From NCBI GenBank assembly GCA_037179385.1, contig CM074179.1, forward strand, positions 68,281,806 through 68,345,805: 64,000 bases of DNA, given 5' to 3'. The notes below the pieces were generated by a model. It was not told where the DNA came from, did no database searches, and saw nothing but the letters and a program-made list of their open reading frames with translations. Positions 35,851-45,212 of the stretch are shown here, piece after piece (the first letter of the stretch is position 1; every line of letters begins with the position of its first letter). The DNA comes from Holothuria scabra (taxonomy: Eukaryota > Echinodermata > Holothuroidea > Aspidochirotida > Holothuriidae). The position numbers and the translations under genes are program-made.

Positions 35851-38716
35851 GCTCCAATTTTAACTGGTCAGCTGAAATGGAAGTGAACTTTTGGGTGCGA
35901 CATCATAACAGCATTTGAAAGATTATATAATCAATGTTTTGTTTTCTTCATCTTAAGTCCCGCTGCTCTGTTTGAATTATAATAGCCTTTGACAAAAAGA
36001 AGCTCTATTCGAGAAAGGTGTTGTTTTAGTACTTGCACAGTTTCGCTGATTGTCAGCATGTGTGAAAGAAACTTGACTTACCTTCACTTCACAACAGTAA
36101 ATATTTGATATATATATATTTGGCAAAGGCCATCTATAATGATAAAATGTCAACTCGGGGGCAGTTTTTTAGTTCAGGTATTATTGCTCCAATATTCCAA
36201 AATTGGTCAAAATGATTGAAAATTAAGTTATTGAGACTAAAAGCATGAATCCAGAAACGGACTCGGAAATTAGCCACTTGTATGTTTTCGTTCAAACCCC
36301 AATTTTCTAGTACAAGTTTTCTGAAAAAAGGCTATCACAGTTTGTTTTTATCACCTATTCACCACCTTAATCAAGCACATTGACTTAAATCTACCAACCT
36401 GACCGGAAATCATTTTCTAACGTCGTGATTAGCTACAGTGCAGTAGAGGAAGTCTACTCTTGCTCCTTTGCGGAATTTTTTACCCAACAAATTGTCAGAA
36501 GTTGTCATTTAACATTATTTACCACGGCTTTAGCGTTTTTCCAACCTGAAAAACATCTTTATTTTTCCCATGATCTGTTAAACAATGATGAAGGAAAATG
36601 AGAATCACAAAGCAGCAACAATTCACAAAACAGTCTGTTCGCTCGAGCCCACAACAGGGTTTTGCACACATGTGTATATGAAGTAGGGGAATTCCCAGTA
36701 TATGGCACAGTAAGTCAACATCAAAACTTTGATTGTGAGCAAACTTCAAAGGAATATCACTGATGCAAAAGGAAAGAGACTGAAAGCAAAAAAAAAAAAA
36801 AAAAAAAGATATTAACTGATAATGCATTTCGTAGTCCATTCTCATAATTGTGTAAATATTAAGCCCTTCGTATGCATACAATTCATCTTTAAAACTTGCC
36901 TTCTTTGCCCTTTAGACTAATGTAAAGATTCTTAGAAAGAATATTATTGTTACTCAAGAAATAAACTCTTGAACACATCAAACAAAAACCTTTAAAGGCA
37001 AATTCTATTGGGTTTTCTTTAAGGTCTTGCAAAGAAGACACAAATATTCTGGACCGTCTTCCCCTAGTTGAAGATGATAAACCTGCGGTTGGTATGTTTT
37101 TATGAAAAGAACCCTCTACGTTTCAGCAACGCCAAACAAAATTAGGTATGTCAGATGGCAATTGGTTTTCTTCATTACTATATGCCCTGTTTGTCCTAGA
37201 AATTTGGTACTGCCGGATTGGTTGAGTACCTTTTCTTGTTCATCTAGCATTTTTCCAGAGCATGTATGGCGTATGGCAAACAATGTGGCTTAATGTTCTC
37301 AGCTGCGCTCTCAAAATTACCATTAACAAAAATGAATTTAATTTTAAACTATTGTGCTGCGATGACAACACAGATTTTCCATAATGCAGAAACTCTCTTG
37401 AAAAAAAAAAATTCTTAACTTGAAAGTTAGTGTTTTCCGAATAATATACTCTAATAAGATGTGGTTTTCAGCGCGTGAAAGAAAATAGTTTTTCACAAGA
37501 CCTGAAGTCAATGAAGCTTTTATTCGGAAAAATGCCTTTCAGCTGCTTCAAGAAATTGTCGAGTTGGAAATTGAGCCCATTTCAAAAGACCGTTTGCACT
37601 GTTTTTACACAAAATGAAAGCGTAGTTTCGGAAATATATGGGAAATATATCCAGGAAAATTAATTGAATGCTTTTGACATTGGGAGGTTTTCCTGCATAG
37701 ACTTTACTTATTTCCATGTAAATTGAGCCTTTGAATGGCCAATTCACTCACACCAAACTACAATTTTATAGGAATTTACCGAAATTCGCAATTGGCAGCT
37801 TTGATGAACAGCTAATTCCAACAATGCAGGATACCAACGCTAACATTACACAGCATCAGCTATGCTGAGAGTGTTTTGATTATACACATTGAAGCAGTAA
37901 ACTGAGATTGTGTCTGCTGGATAAGGATGAATCGCAGGCAATTGTAGGTGGGATTAAAAAAGCTCACTGAGTAAATATAGATAACTTAGTGTGAGTCTCA
38001 AAGGGTCACTACCACATAACAATGCTTATAGTTACCATAACAAGGCAAGTTTCAAGTCCAAAAGTCACAGAAAACGTAAACTTTTTGAATGTTTTAGTGT
38101 CCTAACTTGTAACGGTTTTGTACAAAATTTGAAAAAGTGTCTGGTCACGAATTGTTGAAAATCGTCTTGAACTGTTTAGTACTCACTCATAAAACAGATA
38201 TCTGTATGTAGGGTATGGGGATTGTCTAATATGGAACATTTGTCATTGATATGTGAAGAAAACGTAACAGGTTTGATTTTTTTTTTTTTTTTTTTTTTGT
38301 TGTTGTTGAATTTCACGGCTCATTGAACTAACTCAATGAGCCGCTTTTAGTGCGAAGGTAAGGAGAATTGATACTGGTTGGGGTGAGAGAATTGGGTCTT
38401 TAAAGTTTCTTCCAATTATCTATTTAATTTATTTCTTTCATTTCTTTTCAAGTTATGGGCGGTAAATATAGAGTCCACTGTAACAGCTTTGTTCATTGGT
38501 CGAAAAATTGAAATAAACAATGCTTCAATAGAAGATGGACTGGTGGATATATTTCTACACGTTTATTATCTTGTACCTGATTGAATTTCGACTAAGTAAG
38601 TAGACGTTTTGGCATATATTTCGATTTTACCATAATAAGAAGAAAATACACACAAATTCAGAAAACGTAGCCACATTTTCCACGTGGATGCAAATTATCA
38701 TAATGTTTTCCCGCAG
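35851..38716. other. intron; poly-A/T tracts and a hairpin
   Basis: Between candidate leader and first Ig exon. Contains A-runs at 36788, a long T-run at 38278-38298, and, 18 bases after it, a perfect hairpin CGGCTCATTGA-ACTAAC-TCAATGAGCCG (38316-38343). The minus-strand open frame over 36519-36881 is driven by the A-run and is not a gene. Confidence 0.6.
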
Positions 38717-39031
38717 GCGTCGCAAGAACAAACCCATGTGATCCTTCAACGTACCTTGAACTCGGGAAATATGGTCTTATCAACTGTTCTTTCGAAGAAC
38801 CTTTCTATGGTGTTTACTGGTACTTGTCATCAGGTGAAATATCAACCATTCTCTACCAAGATTCGATCAAAAAGGGGACAGGCTATACCAGTGGTGAATA
38901 CGATATCTATCCAAATGGATCTCTTTCAATAAAAACAGTCATGTTACACCATGAAAACAACTTTACAGTCAATTATCTTTCCACTAGAAGTGCTCTTCCG
39001 GTGACATTTACAGTCAACATCATTGTTTATG
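38717..39031 (+). CDS. Ig receptor exon: first V-type domain (Ig1)
   Basis: Acceptor ttttcccgcag, donor TTTATG then gtaagg; 315 bases, phase 1 at both ends, as usual for Ig-domain exons. The frame reads VARTNPCDPSTYLELGKYGL, then INCSF, GVYWY, GYTSGEYDIYPNGSLSIKTV and HHENNFTVNY. The Cys and Tyr-Trp-Tyr of strands B and C and the NGSLSI strand-E motif identify a V-type fold. The strand-F position that normally carries Y-x-C reads FTVNY, so the canonical second Cys is absent; a Cys in the A strand (NPCDP) may pair with strand B instead. NCS, NGS and NFT are likely glycosylation sites. Extracellular, N-terminal domain of the receptor. Confidence 0.85.
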
Positions 39032-39173
39032 GTAAGGGGGAGTAGAGCTCTATTTCACATTATTCCAATGAGTGTCGTAAGTTAATACAACATCATTATA
39101 GTTTACAAAATCCAACAACAGTAGAAAAAAGGAGTGTTAACACCCATCACACTTTTGCTTCCTGGTGTATGTA

Positions 39174-39869
39174 CACTGCTAAAAATTTCTGTAAATTTAA
39201 AGACTTTTTTTAACTTAAAACTCTTGTATTTTACTTTTAATAGATATTTTGTGTATCTTTGAGGGACTTTGTATTGCTACAAAAAAAATTGTTTAACAAG
39301 TATTTTCTGTTTATTTAAAAGCCATTTCTGTCTGCTTTTTTAACCAAATTTTACTGCTTTGTAAAAATTTTCTGTAAACTTACAGGAATATTTTGTTTTT
39401 TTTCTGATTTTTCATAAATATACTGTCATTTAACAAACATTCATTTTGAATGTGACAACAAAGCATTCTCAATGTGTTTTGATTTAAAACAACTTGGTTA
39501 CGACACATTAGGTTAATATGCAAATACCTGATCTACGTAATGATGAAGTGCATGTGACGAAATAACATATGAAAGGTAAAAGAGCAATATTATAATAAAT
39601 ATTAAAACGTCGGGAATGAAAACAGTGGGCTGAAAATTCACATAAAATTAAGATTAACAAAACAGAACAATTGTGTAATTCGATTTTACAGTAGACTTTT
39701 GTAAACTATTTTACAAGTAAAAAGTGTGAAGGAAAAACAAACCCTTTATGTTTTTCATGATTACAGTATGGCTGTAAAAAGAAAAAAAAGAAAAAAAAAC
39801 AGTCTTTGGTTGGAAAAAAATTTGCCATAAAAAATATATATAAATTTACAGAATTTTGTTTTAACAGTG
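39174..39869. mobile_element. MITE with TA target duplication
   Basis: Left end CACTGCTAAAAATTTCTGTA, right end (complement) CACTGTTAAAACAAAATTCT with TGTAAATTT following. Flanked by TA on both sides (39172-39173, 39870-39871), as for Tc1/mariner-type insertion. 696 bp, no ORF except poly-A-driven frames. It lies in the intron between Ig1 and Ig2. Confidence 0.65.
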
Positions 39870-40716
39870 TACGAATGCAGCTACTTTTCAATTTCAAAAA
39901 GACTGAATCGTTTTAGTGAACTGCACGTAATCTTGTCTAGGCTCCTTTTTGTGTGTGTTTCTCTTCACATGGAATACAAGATATAAGAAATGAAAATCAC
40001 AATTAACATAGTGCTCAACAAAAGTGATAGAAAGTAGCCTTCAAATTTGAAACACGTAAATACTATCTCCTTAAAAAAAAAACAAAATTAGTAATGAAAT
40101 GGCTGTTTCGAATAAAACTAACACATCTAAATGAAGCATTGCAATGCCCTTCAAGAACTTTACTAAGTACACAATAGCTATTTTAAAAGTGATTGCTTTG
40201 ATTATGTGAATGAAAAGGAAGAAAAACCACGGTATGTTACTTTAAAACAGAATTCCAAATCGAAATTTGCGCGATAACGCTCAAATTTTATTTTGTTTTT
40301 ATTTAGTATTCTCGGCTTATCTGAGGTAGAGCTGTAGCGTTTCGGACGTTGTGACGATTGGAGGGGGGGGGGGGTAACATAACTTTGACTCTCTTCTTTT
40401 ACCAACGCTAGTCAAATTTTAGATAACGACCGGCTTTTATTCGGTTTTACATTTCGCCTCTTAAAGGGCACAGAATAAATGAAAGACTTCCACCTTCGTG
40501 AGGAAAACCGGGAAAAGAAATATTGCTAGGAGTTAAAATGTATTTGGCTTAACGAGTTATCCTATTGTGAGAAAATTAAAGTCATACATAAGGAACTGTT
40601 GAATTGATGATATCCCAAGATAACACAATTACATAATAATAATACCATATTATTGTAGGATCTTATTTCTGTAAATTTAAATGAAGTAAAGATGCGATTT
40701 AATTTTTACATTGTAG

Positions 40717-41376
40717 TTACACCAACACCAAATTTTCCCCTCATCAGAGGTTGTTCCAACGTCACGCATGACATTTGTTTTTTACAAACTAAAAAACAAG
40801 AACTACACTTTGCGTGTTCCCTGAATGACGTTCGACCAAATATAACCCTCTCCTGGATTAAAAGGACTTCGACTGGTGACTTTACCATCCCATCCCAGCA
40901 ATCCGTAACATCTGGTCATTTATGGCACAACTCACATGTTGGTACATCGACGACATTTCGACATCCATCTGTCCTTCAACTTCTTGTTTGCAAAGTTGAG
41001 AAACCTCCCGGTTTGCTTGAGCAAGACGAATCGCTAATATTGGTACAGAGTGGTAGCCTACACATTCCAACAAATCGAACAACCACGCGACTGGTGGAGC
41101 GGCACTCTAAACTTGAATTACGCTGTGATGAAAGTCCCTCCATGTTAATGGTTTGGGAAAGATACCGCAAGAATACTGAAGAAACAGAGGTTATTCTTTA
41201 TTATGGCGAATCGCGTGGAAAACATGTGCTCCATGTACTTAATGGTGATTTTGCAATTGGAGCCTCTAAAAACCTTGAAATTCAACAAATCCAAGTGTAT
41301 CACGAAGGATTGTACGTATGTCACTTTGGCGATGGTTTTAAAAATTCCCTCACCGAGTACAATGTCAAGGTTTATG
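40717..41376 (+). CDS. Ig receptor exon: C1-type and V-type domains (Ig2-Ig3)
   Basis: A 660-base exon, acceptor tttacattgtag, donor TTATG then gttagc, phase 1 in and out. Two Ig domains share it. Ig2 (residues ~1-110) has an extra cysteine pair (RGCSNVTHDICFLQ), strand-B Cys in LHFACSLND, Trp in LSWIKR and strand-F Cys in LQLLVCKVEKP: a C1-like domain. Ig3 (~111-220) has LELRCDES, VWERY and the classic YHEGLYVCHF, ending YNVKVYG: a V-like domain. The boundary reads LVQSG-SLHIP; in the neighbouring exons a Gly at that position carries the phase-1 intron, so an intron appears to have been lost here. Extracellular part of the receptor. Confidence 0.88.
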
Positions 41377-41526
41377 GTTAGCAAAATATTTTCATATTCT
41401 TTGTATTATGAAGTATCTATACACAGAGCACTTGTGAAACTAAACATGACCGAAATCACCACCGATGTCATTTGATACTATTCCTCGGCAATGGAAGAAT
41501 TTATTAAGTTGTCAGTCTAAGATTTA

Positions 41527-42135
41527 CTCAAAATGACTAACTGACTGACTGACCGACCGACCAACCAACCGACCGACCGACCGACCGACAGACTGACTGA
41601 CAGACTGACTGACTGCCTAACTGACTAACTGACTAACTAAGTGACTAAGTTACTAACTGACTAACTGAGTAACTAACTAACTGACTAACTGACTAACTGA
41701 CTAACTGACTAACTGACTAACTGACTAACTGACTAACTGACTGACTGACTGACTGACTGACTGACTGACTGACTGACTGACTGACTGACTGACTGACTGA
41801 CTGACTGACTGACTGACTGACTGACTGACTAACTGACTAACTGACTAACTGACTAACTAACTGACAGACTGACTAACTGACTAACTGACTAACTGACTAA
41901 CTGACTAACTGACTAACTGACTAACTGACTAACTGACTAACTGACTAACTGACTAACTGACTAACTGACTAACTGACTAACTGACTAACTGACTAACTGA
42001 CTGACTAACTGACAAACTGACTAACTAAACAACTGACCAACTGACCAACTGACCACCTGATTAACTGACTAACTGACTAGCTAACTAACTAACTAACTTA
42101 CTTACTAACTAACTAACCAAGTAACTTACTAACTA
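41527..42135 (+). repeat. (CTGA)n / (CTAA)n tetranucleotide array
   Basis: About 600 bases of ACTG/ACTA units: a mixed start, then alternating CTGACTAA, a pure CTGA core near 41739-41828, CTGACTAA again and a degenerate end. It is the reverse complement type of the 34021 array and lies in the intron between Ig3 and Ig4. Confidence 0.97.
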
Positions 42136-42252
42136 CTGAACAATGGTCGCGATAGAAATACGTATGAAGTTCCTTAAATGGCATATATAATTTAGTCCGT
42201 TCTTATTCGAAATGATGGCGAGTTCCCGTAAAAACCATCTTTATTTTTCTAG

Positions 42253-42597
42253 TTAATCCGGTACCAAACCACTTAGTCATTCATGGATGTAATACAAGCC
42301 AATATTGCGTTTTAAAAGCTAACAGTTCGGGCAATTTGACTTGTTCAGTGGAAGGAATATATCCAGAAGTTGACCTTCAGTTGAAACCGATCGACAAAAA
42401 CGCATTTTCATTAATAGAGTTTACAAATAAAATCAAGTCTGAAAGAGACGGAGACACATACCGAGTATTACTCACTACAGCATACGAAGTAAAGGATACG
42501 TCCTTAGAAAGAATAGGCATCAGTTGCAAGGTAGTTGGACTAAAGGCTAAGCCATTCAATTTGGAAACTACATTTGATCTTTTGTTTCTGAATAAAA
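42253..42597 (+). CDS. Ig receptor exon: second C1-type domain (Ig4)
   Basis: Acceptor tatttttctag, donor AATAAAA then gtaagt; 345 bases, phase 1 at both ends. Reads VNPVPNHLVIHGCNTSQYCV, then NLTCSVEGIYPEVDL, and GISCKVVGL near the end. The HGC-x5-C pair and the LTCxVxxxxPxxxL word repeat those of Ig2 (RGC-x7-C, FACSLNDVRPNITLSW), so Ig2 and Ig4 are related C1-like domains. The strand-C Trp is replaced (DLQLKP). Membrane-proximal extracellular domain; the next exon starts the stalk and membrane segment. Confidence 0.85.
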
Positions 42598-42799
42598 GTA
42601 AGTACTGACTTTCAAGTAATATCCCATACAATATTTTCCATTGCATAAAAGAATGGAACTGTCAGCTTTGCAATGTTAATGTTGCTTCATATTGAAACTA
42701 ATATGTTGAATGATTTAAAATTTCCCAAAGCCCCAAACCATTGAAAATTTTATACGCCCTCATTCCAATACTCTTTCCTCATTTTATTTTTTTCTACAG

Positions 42800-42925
42800 C
42801 AGAGGCACAAAACGAACCTAACAACGTAGACGGATTAAATAAAACGGTTCTCATTACGGTTCTCATTGCCCTGATTGTGATAGCAGCTGTCCTCATAACT
42901 ATTTATCTTGATTTTAAACACAAAA
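42800..42925 (+). CDS. Ig receptor exon: stalk and transmembrane helix
   Basis: Acceptor tttttttctacag, donor CACAAAA then gtaaat; 126 bases, phase 1 in and out. A short polar stalk (EAQNEPNNVDGLNK) is followed by TVLITVLIALIVIAAVLITI, a clear single-pass membrane helix, then YLDFKHK, a positively charged stop-transfer. This makes the product a type I membrane receptor with the Ig domains outside. Confidence 0.9.
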
Positions 42926-43094
42926 GTAAATACATTATTATTAATTAATAACAATATAGTGCAACCCATCTTTCTATCGAATAATAGAAAAAGACCCATC
43001 CGCTTGTTTTATTTTGTTCATTTAACCTGTACAATGCAATTCACCATTATGTTATTCAAGTAAGTCAATGTTTATATTATTAAATAATCGTGTC

Positions 43095-43665
43095 AAATGA
43101 CATGAGCAGTCCCTCCACGAAGAGTAGTTGACTGTTCTGTTTCAAGATCGGCTGTTGAAAGTCATGATTCAACTTTTTTCTTTCTTTTTTTTCATTTTAA
43201 ATTTGATATTTACTGTTTGTTGTACCCTGCATATGCAATATTGATGTTTAAAAATATGATGAAGGATACGTTGAAGAGAAATTAGAAGAAAATTGTTTTG
43301 ATACTAAGTTGTTACTTATTTTGAAAATTACTTTCATTTTGCCTCTATTTCAGGACAGGCTGAAAATGGATCACCCTTTTTACAGGTTTGTATGAAAGAA
43401 AAGGAGTAGGTGAGAGTACATTGATATACCATGGTTTTCATTTCGTTACAGCTTACAGGGCAGGAGCAGTCATCCCAAATTGAAAAAGTGTAGTAGACTG
43501 TCCAGTTTCATGATTGGCTTTTGGGAGTCATGTGACAATTTTTTCTCCTCAAATGTGAAATTTACCAGAAATAACTGCTGGGTTTACCTTAAATATGCAA
43601 TAGTAAAGTCATAAAAGGTTACTTGGAAGAGAAATAAGATGAAAATTGAGTTATTTAGCTTTTTC
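43095..43665 (+). repeat. diverged intronic duplication around a small exon
   Basis: Sequence at about 43095-43315 (GAGCAGTCC, GACTGTTCTGTTTCA, AAGTCATG, ATATGCAATA, AAGAGAAATTAGAAGAAAATTG) recurs in diverged form at about 43450-43665 (GAGCAGTCA, GACTGTCCAGTTTCA, GAGTCATG, ATATGCAATAG, AAGAGAAATAAGATGAAAATTG). The 43354-43385 exon lies between the copies. Confidence 0.65.
43354..43385 (+). CDS. small juxtamembrane exon
   Basis: Acceptor tgcctctatttcag, donor TTACAG then gtttgt; 32 bases, phase 1 in, phase 0 out. With the preceding base it codes RQAENGSPFLQ, continuing the cytoplasmic side directly after FKHK. Small size alone makes it uncertain, but its phases link the membrane exon (out phase 1) to the 44276 exon (in phase 0) exactly. 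Confidence 0.6.
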
Positions 43666-44275
43666 TCCAAAATAAGTTTGGGGGGACTGTTCTGTACCTT
43701 TAAATAATGATATCGAGAATAGATCTGAGCAACAACTAGTAGCGTAGCCGTTTTCCTCTAAGCATTGCTCTTTAAATAAAAAAATACGAAATTTTCCATA
43801 TGTTACACCAAATCAGTAAGTCACCCCGGTCTACTATAATGCGGTTTAACATATTGTCTCTCCCCTAATAATAAAAATGAAATTCAATGTAAGGTGCTCA
43901 TTCTTTTTTTAAGGGGCAACCAAGTTTTCAAGCATTTAAAATATCGTAGGAGATACTCAATCTATTCTACATTTGGCCATGTTGTAATTTATAGTCTTCT
44001 TTTTTACATTCGTCGACCCTTGTGTGTCCACTTATGTGGACAAGATGAAAAGCCTGTTTCGCTAACTAAATGTACGCATATGTACTCTTTCACACAAACA
44101 ATGTGGTGGCTAGTAGAGAGGTAGTTAAAGGGAACGAAATACGCAGTCTCAAAGTGTTTAACCCATTATGACCAGTTATATATTTAAACGTCCGGTGCCC
44201 CGGTGTACATACTAGAAAACCGTAGAATTGCACCATCAGAACTACATTAACGCACTAAAACTTGTTCCCTTGCAG

Positions 44276-44506
44276 CTAGCGACACCGTACTTTTCTAAAG
44301 AGGAAATGGTAACTCGTCAGATGATTCTCGATACGATTGAAGAGGTTTTCAAGTCAAAGGAAGCGCAAACACTCCACGCCCCAACTATTGTGGATGCGAA
44401 GAACATAACAGATAAATACAGCGCCCCCTACTCACGATTGATTAATTATTTCCGCAACAAGTCTATTTCCTTAGGATTTGATAACACGGTATCCTTGGCA
44501 AAATAA
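44276..44506 (+). CDS. cytoplasmic tail exon, possible alternative C-terminus
   Basis: After the acceptor cttgttcccttgcag the frame reads LATPYFSKEEMVTRQMILDT, IEEVFKSKEAQTLHAPTIVD, then YSAPYSRLINYF and SLGFDNTVSLAK before TAA at 44504. The sequence is helical and charged, with no recognised domain. It can end here: AATAAA overlaps the stop (44502-44507). If spliced on, the best donor (ACG then gtatcc, 44489) leaves phase 0, while the next exon at 44935 needs phase 2. The weak donor CAA then gtctat (44461) would fit. So this may be the end of a short-tail isoform, or one exon downstream is unrecognised. Confidence 0.65.
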   Translation, partial: LATPYFSKEEMVTRQMILDTIEEVFKSKEAQTLHAPTIVDAKNITDKYSAPYSRLINYFRNKSISLGFDNTVSLAK

Positions 44507-44934
44507 ATTTATTGTTAACAACGATTTAATTTCTTTTCATGCACTGTCTTAATACATAGAAATCACCTATTCTAAAACAGAGAGGATAATATTATAGTGC
44601 AAAGGCATTTTGCTTCAGAAATCTGAGAGACACGGTTAGATTTTAAAATAGACTCAATCTAAGCAACTAAAAGTGAATATTATTGAATGATATTATTAAT
44701 CGTTCTATACATCGATAATCCTTGAGAAGAATTCCATTTCTTTCTTTTTTTCTGAAAAAGAAAAACCAATAGTCTAGTACGAAAAGGCTTACAAAAAGGA
44801 CCTCATTTTTTGTAGTAGTAACTTGCCCTTTAAAATGTATTTTTAACTTTAAAATTATGTAACTAAAAAAAATTGCTGACTTAAGAATAAGTTATGCTTT
44901 GAGACCTTTATTGATTTATGCACATTTTCCTTAG

Positions 44935-45067
44935 TATGGAATATAAGGTTCCATTTGCAAAATACGTAATTGAAAAGAATATAACCGGTATGAAACGATA
45001 TCTTATTGCAAATGTCTTTCGGAAAAGCATTGAAAACGATGAACTGCTTAAAGAGCTACGTCAATGT
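44935..45067 (+). CDS. tail exon, helical, unknown domain
   Basis: Acceptor cacattttccttag, donor CAATGT then gtaagt. After one leading base the frame reads MEYKVPFAKYVIEKNITGMK, RYLIANVFRKSIENDELLKE, LRQC and ends in phase 0. Strongly amphipathic and helix-prone. No family recognised. Joins in phase with the 47950 exon (phase 0). Confidence 0.65.
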
Positions 45068-45176
45068 GTAAGTAGAAGCACTTAAATTTTTCTACATATC
45101 AATTTCTTTACATGTGGATGTTTCAAAAAAATGGAATTATTATTTGCTGTCCTGGGAACCAGTCCTAAAGTAACCG

Positions 45177-45212
<36 letters not shown>

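Noticed and set aside
36519..36881. 120-codon minus-strand frame with a poly-Phe run
   Set aside because: The Phe run comes from an A-tract, and no Ig, membrane or splice context supports it.
43457..43494. Possible terminal exon LTGQEQSSQIEKV after an acceptor-like cgttacag
   Set aside because: The stretch belongs to a diverged intronic duplication whose other copy (near 43104) is not open and has no acceptor.
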